Below, piece by piece: positions 1 to 8,790 of a stretch of 64,000 bases of DNA (its first letter is position 1; every line of letters starts with the position of its first letter). The notes below the pieces were generated by a model, which was not told the origin of the DNA, ran no database searches, and saw nothing but the letters and a program-made list of their open reading frames with translations. The position numbers were made by a program, and so were the translations under genes. This stretch comes from Pseudomonas sp. TCU-HL1 (GTDB taxonomy: Bacteria; Pseudomonadota; Gammaproteobacteria; Pseudomonadales; Pseudomonadaceae). The stretch covers positions 2,790,001-2,854,000 of the forward strand of contig NZ_CP015992.1 of the NCBI RefSeq assembly GCF_001708505.1, in the 5' to 3' direction.

Positions 1-1032
1 GGCGGCTACCTGGGGGCGCGCCTGGGGCTGAACCGCACCATGAATATCGGCCTCGGGATGCAAGTCATCGCGTTGCTGATGCTCACGGTGCCGGCTGCCT
101 GGCTGACCATCCCCTGGGTGATGGGCGCCCAGGCGCTGTCGGGCATCGCCAAGGACCTCAACAAGATGAGCGCCAAGAGCTCGATCAAGCTCCTGGTGCC
201 GGACAGCCAACAGGGCACGCTATACACGTGGGTGGCCATCCTCACGGGCTCGAAGAATGCCCTGAAGGGCGTGGGCTTCTTCCTCGGTGGCGCTTTGCTC
301 GCCCTGCTGGGCTTCAAGGGCGCGGTCTTCGCCTTGGCGGCGGTGCTCGCGCTGATCTGGCTCGGTAGCCTGGTGATGCTGAAGAAGGACCTGGGCAAGG
401 CCAAGGCCAAGCCGAAGTTCCGCGACATCCTCTCCAAAAGCCGGGCGATCAATATTCTCTCGGCGGCGCGGCTGTTCCTCTTCGGTGCCCGAGACGTCTG
501 GTTCGTGGTGGCCTTGCCGGTTTACTTGAGCACGGCGTTCGGCTGGGACTTCTGGCTGGTGGGTGGCTTTCTCGCCGCGTGGATCGTTGGCTACGGCATC
601 GTCCAATCCTTCGCGCCGGCCATCACTGGCAAGCAGCGCGGCCATGTACCGGATGGGCGGGCGGCGTTCCTCTGGGCCAGCGCGCTTGCCGTGTTACCGG
701 CGGCCATTGCCCTCGGCCTCATGGCGGGTTGGTCCGCCCACGTGGTCCTGCTGGGCGGGCTGATGCTGTTCGGCGCCTTGTTCGCCGTGAACTCCTCGCT
801 GCACAGCTACCTGATCGTCAGCTACGCCCGGGAGGACGGGGTGTCGCTGGATGTGGGCTTCTATTACATGTCCAATGCACTGGGGAGGCTGATCGGGACG
901 CTGTTGTCCGGCTGGGTCTTCCAGGCCCATGGACTGGAGGCATGCTTGTGGGTCTCGAGCGTTTTCGTGGCGCTGGCCGCTTTGATCTCCATTGCCTTGC
1001 CCAAGCATTCCCACGCCCCGCAATCGGCCTGA
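1..1032 (+). CDS. MFS transporter, 5' end outside window
   Basis: The reading frame is open from base 1 (GGYLGARLGLNRT precedes the first ATG at 40), so the gene begins upstream and 343 codons are visible. The protein is almost entirely hydrophobic helices separated by short basic loops (for example after LVMLKKDLGKAKAK), as in a major facilitator superfamily secondary transporter of the inner membrane. The G-x-L-G-A-R-x-G start resembles the loop between helices 2 and 3 of the MFS fold. Substrate cannot be told from the sequence. It ends at TGA 1030-1032 and the next gene follows on the same strand after about 100 bp. Confidence 0.8.
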   Translation, partial: GGYLGARLGLNRTMNIGLGMQVIALLMLTVPAAWLTIPWVMGAQALSGIAKDLNKMSAKSSIKLLVPDSQQGTLYTWVAILTGSKNALKGVGFFLGGALLALLGFKGAVFALAAVLALIWLGSLVMLKKDLGKAKAKPKFRDILSKSRAINILSAARLFLFGARDVWFVVALPVYLSTAFGWDFWLVGGFLAAWIVGYGIVQSFAPAITGKQRGHVPDGRAAFLWASALAVLPAAIALGLMAGWSAHVVLLGGLMLFGALFAVNSSLHSYLIVSYAREDGVSLDVGFYYMSNALGRLIGTLLSGWVFQAHGLEACLWVSSVFVALAALISIALPKHSHAPQSA

Positions 1033-1129
1033 TTGCCGTGCCCCAGCATTGCCCCTTGTGCGTTATAGCCTGCGCGTCACCACGACGAGGACGCGCCAGT
1101 CAGCGATACTCAAGCGGCGAGGGACAACC

Positions 1130-1579
1130 ATGAAGAGGACGATAACCATCATGACGAAGGTGCCAATGGAAGGAGAGGCGGCGGGTACCGCCTCGCAGCT
1201 GATCGATGCGCGAATCCTTGATCTGGGCGATTGGCGGGGCGAGACGCTCGCGCGGGTGCGGACGCTCATCAGGCAGGCGGACCCCGACGTGGTCGAAGAA
1301 TGGAAGTGGAGGGGCGTTCCGGTCTGGTCCCACGCCGGTATCATCTGCACTGGCGAGACATACAAGGCTGCGGTGAAGCTGACCTTCGCCAAGGGCGCTT
1401 CGCTGGAAGACCCGTCAGGCCTCTTCAACGCGAGCCTCGAAGGCAGCACCCGGCGTGCCATCGATATCCACGAGGATGAGCCGATCGATGAAGAAGCGCT
1501 GAAGGCGCTCATTCGCTCCGCCGTGGCACTCAACCTCGGTTCCCGGAAATCGACGGGCAGCCGTGCGGCGAGGGCATGA
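1130..1579 (+). CDS. DUF1801 (YdhG/YdeI-like) domain protein
   Basis: A 149-residue soluble protein. The segment DPDVVEEWKWRGVPVWSHAG followed by YKAAVKLTFAKGASL and DPSGLFNASLEG is the conserved core of the DUF1801 fold, a small iron-chaperone-like family of unsettled function. The start at 1130 (MKRTITIM) is chosen because an AGGGAC element lies just upstream; a second ATG at 1151 is possible. The longer open frame from 992 overlaps the MFS gene and has no support. Its last codons overlap a frame that opens into the following GNAT gene, but the GNAT start is taken 118 bp downstream. Confidence 0.75.
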   Translation: MKRTITIMTKVPMEGEAAGTASQLIDARILDLGDWRGETLARVRTLIRQADPDVVEEWKWRGVPVWSHAGIICTGETYKAAVKLTFAKGASLEDPSGLFNASLEGSTRRAIDIHEDEPIDEEALKALIRSAVALNLGSRKSTGSRAARA

Positions 1580-1697
1580 ACCCGGCGCGTTGTCGCTACG
1601 GATTCACGCTGGCCTGCGGCAAGACCTACACATATTCAGATCCATTGCCCGAGGCTCTGCGGAGTGGCATCGAGCACGACACCCAAGAGAAATCCCC

Positions 1698-2204
1698 ATG
1701 AACATCATCGTGCGCAATGAGCAGACCGACGACATCGACGCCATTGCCCAGCTCACCAAAGCTGCGTTCGAGCATGAACAGCACTCGAGCCACACGGAAC
1801 AATTCATCGTCAACGCGCTGCGGCGTAGTGGTCGTTTGACGATCTCCCTGGTGGCCGTTGAGAGCGACGCCCTCGTCGGCCATGTGGCCATTTCGCCCGT
1901 CACCCTTTCCTGCGGTATTGCGGGTTGGTACGGGCTCGGACCCATCTCCGTATTGCCTGATCGCCAGGGGCGGGGCATCGGTTCGATGTTGATGGAGGCT
2001 TCGCTCGCCGAATTGCGGCGCCAGGGCGGCCTTGGCTGCGTCCTGTTGGGCGATCCGGGCTACTACGGACGCTTCGGGTTCAAGGCCCAGCCTGGCCTGG
2101 AACTGCCCGGAGTCCCGCCCGAGTACTTCCAGGCACTGTCCTTCGGCAGCGACCTGCCCAGGGGCAGCGTGCATTACCACGCGGCATTCGACGCCACCGA
2201 GTAA
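1698..2204 (+). CDS. GNAT family N-acetyltransferase (YhbS-like)
   Basis: A 168-residue protein beginning MNIIVRNEQTDDIDAI. It carries the GNAT acetyl-CoA loop as LPDRQGRGIGSMLM (about residues 93-106; consensus Q/RxxGxG/A), preceded by the beta-strand GWYGLGPISV. The C-terminal GDPGYYGRFGF is typical of the YhbS-like subgroup. GNAT enzymes transfer acetyl from acetyl-CoA to an amine; the acceptor here is unknown. The start at 1698 is the first that begins at the domain; the open frame back to 1563 overlaps the DUF1801 gene. Confidence 0.85.
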   Translation: MNIIVRNEQTDDIDAIAQLTKAAFEHEQHSSHTEQFIVNALRRSGRLTISLVAVESDALVGHVAISPVTLSCGIAGWYGLGPISVLPDRQGRGIGSMLMEASLAELRRQGGLGCVLLGDPGYYGRFGFKAQPGLELPGVPPEYFQALSFGSDLPRGSVHYHAAFDATE

Positions 2205-2221
2205 GTCTCCGGCGGAGACAA

Positions 2222-2247
2222 CGGCCGGTTCCTTCTGCTACCGGCCG
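2222..2247 (+). terminator. stem-loop after the GNAT gene
   Basis: CGGCCGGT (2222-2229) pairs perfectly with ACCGGCCG (2240-2247) around a 10-nt loop, 18 bp after the GNAT stop codon. A smaller palindrome, GTCTCC-GGC-GGAGAC, sits at 2205-2219. There is no clean T-run, so termination is inferred from position only. Confidence 0.4.
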
Positions 2248-2272
2248 CTCCCGTCTCGCTCAGTCAGCCCCG

Positions 2273-3355
2273 TAGATACCGTCTTGTTTAGCCCCGGGCA
2301 AGGGCCAGTTGGGCATCGAATGGCTGGCCGGATTTCAGTACGCCATAGGCGATATGCAACAGCTTGCGCATGGCCGCGCAGACGATCTGCTTTCCGGCCT
2401 TACCGCGGGCGCGCAGGCGCTGTGCCAGGGCATTGATCGCGGGGTTGTGGGTCATCGAGGTGATCGCCGGCATGTACAGGCCCGCGCGTAGCCGCGCTGA
2501 GCCCACACGGGAAATGCGTACGTGCCCTTTATGCTTACCCGAATCCTGTAGCTTCGGATTCAGCCCGGCAAAGGCAGTGATCGCTCGCGCGCTCTCGAAC
2601 TGCAGCGGATCACCCAGTTCCGCCAGGAGCAGGGCGGCAGTCTGCTCGCCGATACCATCGATGCTGGTCAGCAGATCGCGTTTACCCCGCAGGTCTGGAT
2701 CATCATCGATATGGTCGCGGATGGTTTTCAGGGTCTCGGCAATCTGCTCTTCGACACGCTGCAGCACTGAGTGAATCGACTCTTGCACGCTGGCATCGGC
2801 CACCCCCAGACGATTGCGCTCCATCTGCTCGATCTCCTTGAGATCCTGCAGGCGCCGCACCAGGGCACGCAGACGGCGGATCGCGGCAGGCTCGGGTTGC
2901 CAGGCGCGCAGCTCATCTTGATGGTGCTCGCCGTAGCTGGCAATCAGCTTGGCGTCGACCTGATCCGTCTTGACCCGTTGCAACTGGCTTCGCGCGTAAT
3001 AGGCAATCTGCGCAGGATTCATCACGCAAATCCGGTAGCCCAGCGCGTAAAAGTGCTCAGCCAGCGCCTCGTGGTAGGTACCCGTCGCCTCCATCACGAT
3101 CCAGGCCCCAGGTTCGCTGTGCTTGTTCAACCACTCCTGCAACACCTGAAAGCCCTCTGCGGCGTTGATCAGCTTGGCCTTGCTGCGGTACTTGCCGTTG
3201 GCCTGCAGGGTGGCGATATCGAAACTGTGCTTGGCAATGTCAATGCCGACGATGCTGGACATGCAACCTCCTCAATCCATCCAGAGTGATCATCACTGCA
3301 CCCGGCCCGGCCTTGTGAATGCGAGCTCTCACTTGAAGTGGGCTCTAGATACCGT
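2273..3355 (-). mobile_element. IS110-family insertion sequence (ends approximate)
   Basis: The element is recognised by its IS110-type transposase at 2288-3262. Its ends are not certain. The 10-mer TAGATACCGT occurs at 2273-2282 and again at 3346-3355 in the same orientation, bracketing the gene, and is offered as a provisional boundary. IS110 elements usually lack classical terminal inverted repeats and target duplications, so this repeat may instead mark the recombination core. Structured DNA continues rightwards to about 3496, and the true end could lie there. Confidence 0.5.
2288..3262 (-). CDS. IS110-family transposase (DEDD recombinase)
   Basis: This 324-residue protein has the two-part IS110 layout. 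The N-terminal RuvC-like DEDD domain shows VGIDIAKHSFDIA (first Asp), IVMEATGTYHEAL (Glu) and KTDQVDAKLIA (the last two Asp). A helical linker follows, then the C-terminal Tnp20 region with SIDGIGEQTAALLLAELG, FAGLNPKLQDSG and KGHVRISRVGSARLR. Its start is preceded by AGGAGG at 4-nt spacing. The frame is intact and of normal length, so the element may still be active. These enzymes cut and join DNA at sites chosen by a structured guide RNA from the element's noncoding end. Confidence 0.9.
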   Translation of the reverse strand: MSSIVGIDIAKHSFDIATLQANGKYRSKAKLINAAEGFQVLQEWLNKHSEPGAWIVMEATGTYHEALAEHFYALGYRICVMNPAQIAYYARSQLQRVKTDQVDAKLIASYGEHHQDELRAWQPEPAAIRRLRALVRRLQDLKEIEQMERNRLGVADASVQESIHSVLQRVEEQIAETLKTIRDHIDDDPDLRGKRDLLTSIDGIGEQTAALLLAELGDPLQFESARAITAFAGLNPKLQDSGKHKGHVRISRVGSARLRAGLYMPAITSMTHNPAINALAQRLRARGKAGKQIVCAAMRKLLHIAYGVLKSGQPFDAQLALARG

Positions 3356-3496
3356 TCGAGCTATCTGAGTGAGTGTGGAGGGCCAGGGCACTATCTACGG
3401 GTCGGGCTCGAGGCCTAAGGGTGGACACGGCTTCCTGGCTCTCCCCCGATGATCAGTCGGGGACTATCACCCCTTGAGAGGGTGGTAGTCGAGATA
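3324..3496 (-). ncRNA. possible IS110 guide (bridge) RNA region
   Basis: Upstream of the transposase start the DNA is rich in stems. GAGC-TCT-CACTT pairs with AAGTG-G-GCTC (3324-3346), CCCCGA pairs with TCGGGG (3445-3463), and ACTATCACC pairs with GGTGGTAGT (3465-3491, one mismatch). IS110-group elements encode their guide RNA on the transposase side of the noncoding end, which fits this location. No promoter was identified and the stems could belong to host DNA. Confidence 0.25.
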
Positions 3497-3500
3497 CAAG

Positions 3501-3577
3501 GGTGGATGGCGCTTTTCCATCCACCAGCGGCGCTATGCCGGGCCTCGAATGGTGGACCGGTGAAGCGTGGTTCACCC
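3501..3577. repeat. dispersed two-hairpin repeat, copy 1
   Basis: The first hairpin is GGTGGATGG-CGCTTTT-CCATCCACC (3501-3525). The second is GGTGGACC, loop GGTGAAGCGT, GGTTCACC (about 3551-3576). A second copy of the same arrangement is at 18210-18287. The loops are conserved while both sides of the stems change together, indicating selection or recent mobility of the folded form. Confidence 0.65.
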
Positions 3578-3654
3578 GAAACTGAACCGCTTTTGGCACC
3601 CGGTGCCCCAGATGCTAGGTTCTCCACCCCGTTCATGATCGAAGGATGACCCCC

Positions 3655-4830
3655 ATGCGCCTCCAGGGAATGCTACGTGCCCAGCTGCTGTTGCTGGCCT
3701 GCGCCGTTTCCGCCAGCAGCTTCGCCCTGGCTGACGTGCCGCGTAGCTTCGACGCCAACGTGCAAGGCGCCGCGCGCAGCGTCATGCAGCAGTACGGGAT
3801 TCCAGGGTTGGCTATCGCCGTAAGCCTCAAGGGTGAACGGCGCTTCTACAACTTCGGCGTTGCGTCGAAGGACACCCGGCAGCCCGTCACGAGCGACACG
3901 CTCTTCGAAGTCGGTTCGATCAGCAAGACGCTGACGGTCACGCTGGCCGCCTATGCCGAGGCTACGGGACGGCTGTCGCTCAAGGACAGCCCAGGCCAGT
4001 ACCTGCCCGAGTTGAAGGGCAGCCCGCTCGACCAGGTGACGCTGATCGATCTGGCAACCCACACGGCCGGCGGCTTCCCGTTGCAACTGCCTGAAAACGT
4101 CCGGAACCACCAGCAGCTCATGGACTACTACCGCGCCTGGCAGCCGCAATTCGCCCCCGGCACCTACCGCACCTACGCCAACCCGAGCGTCGGGTTGCTC
4201 GGCGTGGTTGCGGCCAAGAGCCTGGACATGCCGTTTGCCAAGGCAATGGAAGGCGAGCTCTTGCCGAAGCTCGGCTTGCGCAGTACCTATATCGACGTGC
4301 CGGCGGCTGCACAGTCGCGTTACGCCCAGGGCTACAACAAGGAAGATGCCCCAGTCAGGGTGACCCCCGCTGTGCTGGCCGCCGAGGCCTACGGTGTGAA
4401 GACCAGCAGCAAGGACTTGCTGCACTTCATCGAGGCCAACCTGGGGTTGACCGCTGCCGATGCCACACTGCAACGCGCCCTCGATGCCACTCGGACCGGC
4501 TACTACTCGCTGGGGCCTATGACCCAGGACCTGATCTGGGAGCAGTACAGCTACCCGGTAGCGCTGGATGCGCTTTTGCAAGGCAATAGCAGCCGCATGG
4601 CGCTGGAGAGCAAGGCCGTCGCCGCCATTACGCCACCCTTGCCGCCGCAGGATGCCGTCTGGGTCAACAAGACCGGCTCCACCAACGGTTTCGGCGGCTA
4701 CGTGGCCTTCGTGCCGTCGAAGAAGATTGGCATCGTGCTACTGGCCAACAAGAACTACCCCAACGAAGAGCGGGTGAAGCTGGCGTATCACATTCTGGAT
4801 GAGCTGGATAGCGGCACTCACAATCCGTAA
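3655..4830 (+). CDS. ampC: class C beta-lactamase (AmpC family)
   Basis: A 391-residue serine hydrolase with a signal peptide (hydrophobic LLLLACAVSASSFALA, cleavage near residue 26), so periplasmic. The class C motifs are in order: SISK (S88-K91, catalytic serine and lysine), YAN (Y174-N176; most AmpC enzymes have YSN) and KTG (K339-G341). The C-terminal GGYVAFVPSKKIGIVLLANKNYP matches the family. It hydrolyses beta-lactams, cephalosporins above all. The start at 3655 is preferred because GAAGGA lies 8 nt upstream; the ATG at 3646 overlaps that site. No divergent ampR is adjacent, unlike in inducible loci; the upstream DNA holds an IS110 element and a repeat. Confidence 0.92.
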   Translation: MRLQGMLRAQLLLLACAVSASSFALADVPRSFDANVQGAARSVMQQYGIPGLAIAVSLKGERRFYNFGVASKDTRQPVTSDTLFEVGSISKTLTVTLAAYAEATGRLSLKDSPGQYLPELKGSPLDQVTLIDLATHTAGGFPLQLPENVRNHQQLMDYYRAWQPQFAPGTYRTYANPSVGLLGVVAAKSLDMPFAKAMEGELLPKLGLRSTYIDVPAAAQSRYAQGYNKEDAPVRVTPAVLAAEAYGVKTSSKDLLHFIEANLGLTAADATLQRALDATRTGYYSLGPMTQDLIWEQYSYPVALDALLQGNSSRMALESKAVAAITPPLPPQDAVWVNKTGSTNGFGGYVAFVPSKKIGIVLLANKNYPNEERVKLAYHILDELDSGTHNP

Positions 4831-4859
4831 GCCTGCGCGGTTGGGCTCGGCTGAAAGCC

Positions 4860-4918
4860 GGTGCGCATGGCACACCCTACGGTCGTGCGGAGCACTTGTA
4901 GGGTGCACCGTGCGCACC
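4860..4918. repeat. intergenic inverted repeat in the 4831-5330 gap
   Basis: Two 21-nt arms, 4860-4880 (starting GGTGCGCATGGC) and 4898-4918 (ending CGTGCGCACC), are complementary apart from three positions, with a 17-nt spacer. It follows the beta-lactamase stop and could terminate it. The rest of the 500-bp gap to katG holds no convincing gene or promoter; no clear OxyR site was recognised. Confidence 0.6.
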
Positions 4919-5330
4919 GATGAGATCGCGCGGTGCTATACCTGTGAGCGGAAGGGCCATGGTGCACCCTGCAGTGAATCGCGGCTCGGATGCCTCAGCT
5001 GACACCTGGTGTAATGAATCGTGGAACGCCATCGCCACCGGCTACCGCTCGACGAGCGAACGATTAAGTGCATCTATGAGCGAAAGATCGTTTCATCATC
5101 TTGCCGAGCCAGCTCAGCACTTTGCGTGATAAGCCCTGGAACCCATTGATATCCCGCGAGATATCGCCGCGCTGGCGGCGCCACCCGCGATGCGCGGATG
5201 GCCGCTGCAGGCATGGGCTTCACAATCCTTGACTACTATGAATGCCATTTCCAAAACCTATTGGCTGGGTCGGCACCTGGATTCCAAGCTGAATAGAGTG
5301 GTTGGCTGACGACAGAAAGAGGAGAGAAGC

Positions 5331-7514
5331 ATGTCAAGCGAAGCAAAATGCCCGTTCTCTGGACAAAACGTGATAGCGGGTGTGACGCCATCAAACGCGG
5401 AGTGGTGGCCTAACCAACTGAATCTCAAAATCCTTCATCAGCACTCGGCTGAATCCAACCCGTTGGGCGGGGAGTTCAACTACGCCGAAGCCTTCAAGAG
5501 TCTGGACCTCGACGCGGTGGTCAAGGACCTCCACGCCCTGATGACCGATTCCCAGGACTGGTGGCCGGCCGACTACGGCCACTACGGTCCGCTCTTCATC
5601 CGCATGGCCTGGCACAGCGCCGGTACCTATCGCATCGCCGACGGCCGTGGCGGCGGCGGTACGGGCTCGCAGCGTTTCGCACCGGTCAACAGCTGGCCGG
5701 ACAACGGCAACCTCGACAAGGCGCGCCGCCTGCTCTGGCCGGTCAAGCAGAAGTACGGCAACAAGCTGTCCTGGGGCGACCTGATGATCCTCGCCGGCAA
5801 CGTCGCGCTGGAGTCCATGGGCTTCAAGACCTTCGGCTTCGGCGGCGGCCGCGCGGACGTCTGGGAGCCGGAGGACGACATCTACTGGGGCCCGGAAACC
5901 ACCTGGCTGGGTGACAAGCGCTACAGCGGCGACCGCGAACTGGCCAACCCCTTCGGCGCGGTGCAGATGGGCCTGATCTACGTGAACCCAGAAGGGCCGA
6001 ACGGAAATCCGGACCCGGTGGCCTCGGCGCGCGACGTTCGCGAGACCTTCGGCCGCATGGCCATGAACGACGAGGAGACCGTGGCGCTGATCGTCGGCGG
6101 TCACACCTTCGGCAAGTGCCACGGCGCTGGTGACCCAGCCAACGTCGGTCGCGAGCCGGAAGGCGCCCCAGTCGAGGAAATGGGCCTGGGCTGGAAAAAC
6201 GCCCTCGGCACTGGCAAGGGCGACGACTCGATCACCAGTGGTATCGAGGGCGCCTGGAACGCCACGCCGACCCAGTGGGACAACGGCTACCTGGAAACCC
6301 TGTTCGGCTACGAGTGGGAACTGGCCAAGAGCCCGGCCGGTGCTCACCAGTGGAAGCCCAAGGGCGGGGCCGGGGACGGCACCGTGCCGGACGCCCACGA
6401 CCCGAACAAGCGCCATGCGCCCATGATGACCACTGCCGACATAGGCGTGCGCATGGACCCGGTCTACGAGAAGATCGCCCGGCACTTCAAGGACAACCCG
6501 AAGGAACTCGAAGACGCCTTCGCCCGAGCCTGGTACAAGCTGACCCACCGGGACATGGGCCCGCGCAGCCGCTACCTCGGCTCGCTGGTGCCGAAGGAAG
6601 AACTGATCTGGCAGGACCCGGTCCCGGCCGTCGACCATCCGCTGGTCAATGACCAGGACGTGGCCGCATTGAAAGCCAAGGTTCTCGCGTCCGGGCTGTC
6701 GGTTTCGCAAGTAGTCAGTACCGCCTGGGCTTCTGCTGCTTCGTTCCGTGGCAGTGACAAACGCGGCGGCGCCAACGGTGCGCGCATTCGTCTGGCCCCG
6801 CAGAAGGACTGGGAGGTCAACCAGCCGGCTGAGGTGGCGAAGGTCATCGCGGCGCTGGAAACCATCCAGAAAGACTTCAACGCCCAACCCGGCAAGAAGG
6901 TTTCGCTCGCCGACCTGATCGTGCTGGCTGGCGGTGCTGGCATCGAAGCCGCCGCGAAGAAGGCCGGCGTCGATGTGACCGTACCCTTCGCCCCTGGCCG
7001 TACCGATGCGTCTCAGGCGCGGACCGACCTGGAGTCCTTCGCGGTGCTGGAACCGCTCGCAGACGGCTTCCGCAACTACGTCAGGAAGGAATTCGAGGAT
7101 TCGACGGCCGAGATGCTGGTGGACAAGGCTCAATTGCTGAAGCTGAGCGCCCCCGAGATGACCGTCCTGGTGGGTGGCCTGCGTGTCCTGGGGGCCAACT
7201 TCGGCAAGTCCCCGCACGGTGTCTTCACCAAGCGTCCGGAAACGCTGACCAATGACTTCTTCGTGAACCTGCTGGACATGCGCACGAAGTGGCAGCGCTC
7301 CGCGTCCGATGCGCACGTGCTGGAAGGCCGTGACCGGGCCAGCGGCGACCTCAAGTGGACCGCCACCGTGGTCGACCTGGTCTTCGGTTCCAACTCCCAG
7401 CTCCGGGCGATTGCGGAAATCTACGCGAGCAGCGACTCGCCGCAGGCCTTCGTACGCGACTTCGTCGCCGCCTGGACGAAAGTCATGAACCTGGACCGCT
7501 ATGACCTGAAGTAA
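5331..7514 (+). CDS. katG: catalase-peroxidase KatG
   Basis: 727 residues, full length for the family. This heme enzyme destroys hydrogen peroxide by catalase and peroxidase routes in the cytoplasm. The distal site RMAWHSAGTYR gives Arg91, Trp94 and His95. The proximal heme ligand lies in VGGHTFGKCHGAG. The Met-Tyr-Trp crosslink can be built from Trp94, the Tyr of GLIYVNPEGPNG and the Met of EEMGLGWK. The C-terminal half is the usual inactive duplicate domain. AAGAGGAG lies 7-8 nt upstream of the ATG. It is transcribed alone, with a stem-loop after the stop. Confidence 0.98.
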   Translation: MSSEAKCPFSGQNVIAGVTPSNAEWWPNQLNLKILHQHSAESNPLGGEFNYAEAFKSLDLDAVVKDLHALMTDSQDWWPADYGHYGPLFIRMAWHSAGTYRIADGRGGGGTGSQRFAPVNSWPDNGNLDKARRLLWPVKQKYGNKLSWGDLMILAGNVALESMGFKTFGFGGGRADVWEPEDDIYWGPETTWLGDKRYSGDRELANPFGAVQMGLIYVNPEGPNGNPDPVASARDVRETFGRMAMNDEETVALIVGGHTFGKCHGAGDPANVGREPEGAPVEEMGLGWKNALGTGKGDDSITSGIEGAWNATPTQWDNGYLETLFGYEWELAKSPAGAHQWKPKGGAGDGTVPDAHDPNKRHAPMMTTADIGVRMDPVYEKIARHFKDNPKELEDAFARAWYKLTHRDMGPRSRYLGSLVPKEELIWQDPVPAVDHPLVNDQDVAALKAKVLASGLSVSQVVSTAWASAASFRGSDKRGGANGARIRLAPQKDWEVNQPAEVAKVIAALETIQKDFNAQPGKKVSLADLIVLAGGAGIEAAAKKAGVDVTVPFAPGRTDASQARTDLESFAVLEPLADGFRNYVRKEFEDSTAEMLVDKAQLLKLSAPEMTVLVGGLRVLGANFGKSPHGVFTKRPETLTNDFFVNLLDMRTKWQRSASDAHVLEGRDRASGDLKWTATVVDLVFGSNSQLRAIAEIYASSDSPQAFVRDFVAAWTKVMNLDRYDLK

Positions 7515-7561
7515 CGACAACCGGCGGGCCCTGACCGGTTCGTCTTTCCGACCCTTGACCC

Positions 7562-7594
7562 GCGCCGCCGGCAGGACCTCCCTGTCGGCGGCGC
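7562..7594 (+). terminator. stem-loop downstream of katG
   Basis: GCGCCGCCGGCAG (7562-7574) pairs with CTGTCGGCGGCGC (7582-7594), with one G-T pair and a 7-nt loop. No T-run follows, so it is a stabilising or weak terminating hairpin by inference. Confidence 0.45.
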
Positions 7595-7720
7595 GGCCGT
7601 TTCGGGAGGATGACCTTCGCGTGTGGGGCCATGGAGGGAGGGCGCCCCCGGCGAGGTCGGTCCCGTGTGGGAGCGAATTCATTCGCAAAGGCGGCCACAG
7701 GCCTCCCGAAGGTTGGTGCG

Positions 7721-7819
7721 GGCCACGCTGGTCTGAGCCAGTGAAGCCCAACAGCGGACGTGACCGTGAATCGTTGGGTTTCGCTTCGCTCGAGGAACGC
7801 GGCCCGACCCAACCTACAC
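7721..7819. repeat. dispersed intergenic repeat, copy 1
   Basis: The first 33 bases (starting GGCCACGCTGGTCTGAGCC) match the reverse complement of 39139-39171 at 31 of 33 positions. Both copies then contain GTTGGG-Y-TTCGCTTCGCTC and end in CCAACCTACA. The gap 7515-8084 otherwise holds the katG hairpin, a single REP-like GTGGGAGCGAATTCATTCGC near 7663, and no gene. Confidence 0.6.
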
Positions 7820-8084
7820 TCGCTTGGGGAGGCGAAACCAGAAACATCCGCAGAACTCGGCAAGCAGCCGGGCTCAGGACGCTCTAGCAACACTCAATGC
7901 AGGCATAGCCAACCGGAACGCAGCGCTGCTGCCGTTTCCATCTACTGCACGAAAATATCCAGGAGGAGGCTTTTATTTTCGTGTTTTCTTTGAAAGTCCT
8001 TCGCCGCCTTGCCGCTGTTTGCACCGGCTTGCAATCGGCACACTCCCTGCCCATACCCACTCCCCGACCATCCGGAGTCTTTCC

Positions 8085-8738
8085 ATGAATCCTGCTTCCC
8101 TTGCCAGCCAGCGATACACCACCAAGGCCTATGACCCGTCGCAGCGTGTTCCCCAGGCGACCATCGACGAGCTGCTGGTCCTGCTCCGTCAGGCACCCTC
8201 GTCGGTCAACTCCCAGCCCTGGCACTTCGTGGTTGCGCGCACCGACGAAGGCAAGGCCCGACTGGCCAAAGGCACTCAGGGCGCCTATGCCTACAACCAG
8301 CCGAAGGTGATGGACGCCTCCCACGTGATCCTCATCTGTGCGCGCACGGACATGACCGACGCGCACCTGACGCAGGTACTTAAGCAGGAGGAACAGGATG
8401 GTCGCTTCCGCGACGGCGAGGCACGCGCCGGGCAGGATCGCACTCGTCAGGGTTACGTGAACCTGCACCGTTATGAGCGCAAGGATTTGCAGCACTGGAT
8501 GGAAAAGCAGGCCTACCTGGCCCTTGGCACCCTGTTGCTCGGTGCCGCCGCGCTGGGCGTGGATGCGACGCCGATGGAGGGCTTCGATCCGCAGCAGTTG
8601 GACGTTGAGCTGGGGCTGCGCGAGCAGGGCTACACCAGCGTGGTGCTGGTGGCGCTGGGGCGCCGCAGTGAAAAGGATTTCAACGCCGCATTACCCAAGT
8701 CGCGTTTGCCCGCCGAGTGCGTCATCACCACCCTCTGA
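8085..8738 (+). CDS. nfsB: oxygen-insensitive NAD(P)H nitroreductase
   Basis: 217 residues, the same length as E. coli NfsB, and alignable with it throughout from memory: RYTTKAYDPSQ at the start, PSSVNSQPWHFVVA (FMN-binding), DASHVILICA, EKQAYLALGTLLLGAAALGVDA, MEGFD and the terminal LPKSRLP. It is a cytoplasmic flavoenzyme that reduces nitroaromatics and quinones with two electrons. The start at 8085 has GGAG 8 nt upstream; the open frame extending to 7824 runs through repeat DNA and is rejected. Confidence 0.93.
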   Translation: MNPASLASQRYTTKAYDPSQRVPQATIDELLVLLRQAPSSVNSQPWHFVVARTDEGKARLAKGTQGAYAYNQPKVMDASHVILICARTDMTDAHLTQVLKQEEQDGRFRDGEARAGQDRTRQGYVNLHRYERKDLQHWMEKQAYLALGTLLLGAAALGVDATPMEGFDPQQLDVELGLREQGYTSVVLVALGRRSEKDFNAALPKSRLPAECVITTL

Positions 8739-8790
8739 TCCTTAGGTGACAGGCCAGCGCCCCGCATGACGGGGCGCTGTGCGTTAGTGG

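Noticed and set aside
4831..5330. OxyR-controlled promoter for katG
   Set aside because: I could not match the spaced ATAG/CTAT pattern convincingly; only a weak TTGACT near 5228 was seen.
5391..7847. 818-codon open frame on the minus strand across katG
   Set aside because: It mirrors katG, is a by-product of GC-rich codon use, and has no recognisable domain or ribosome site.
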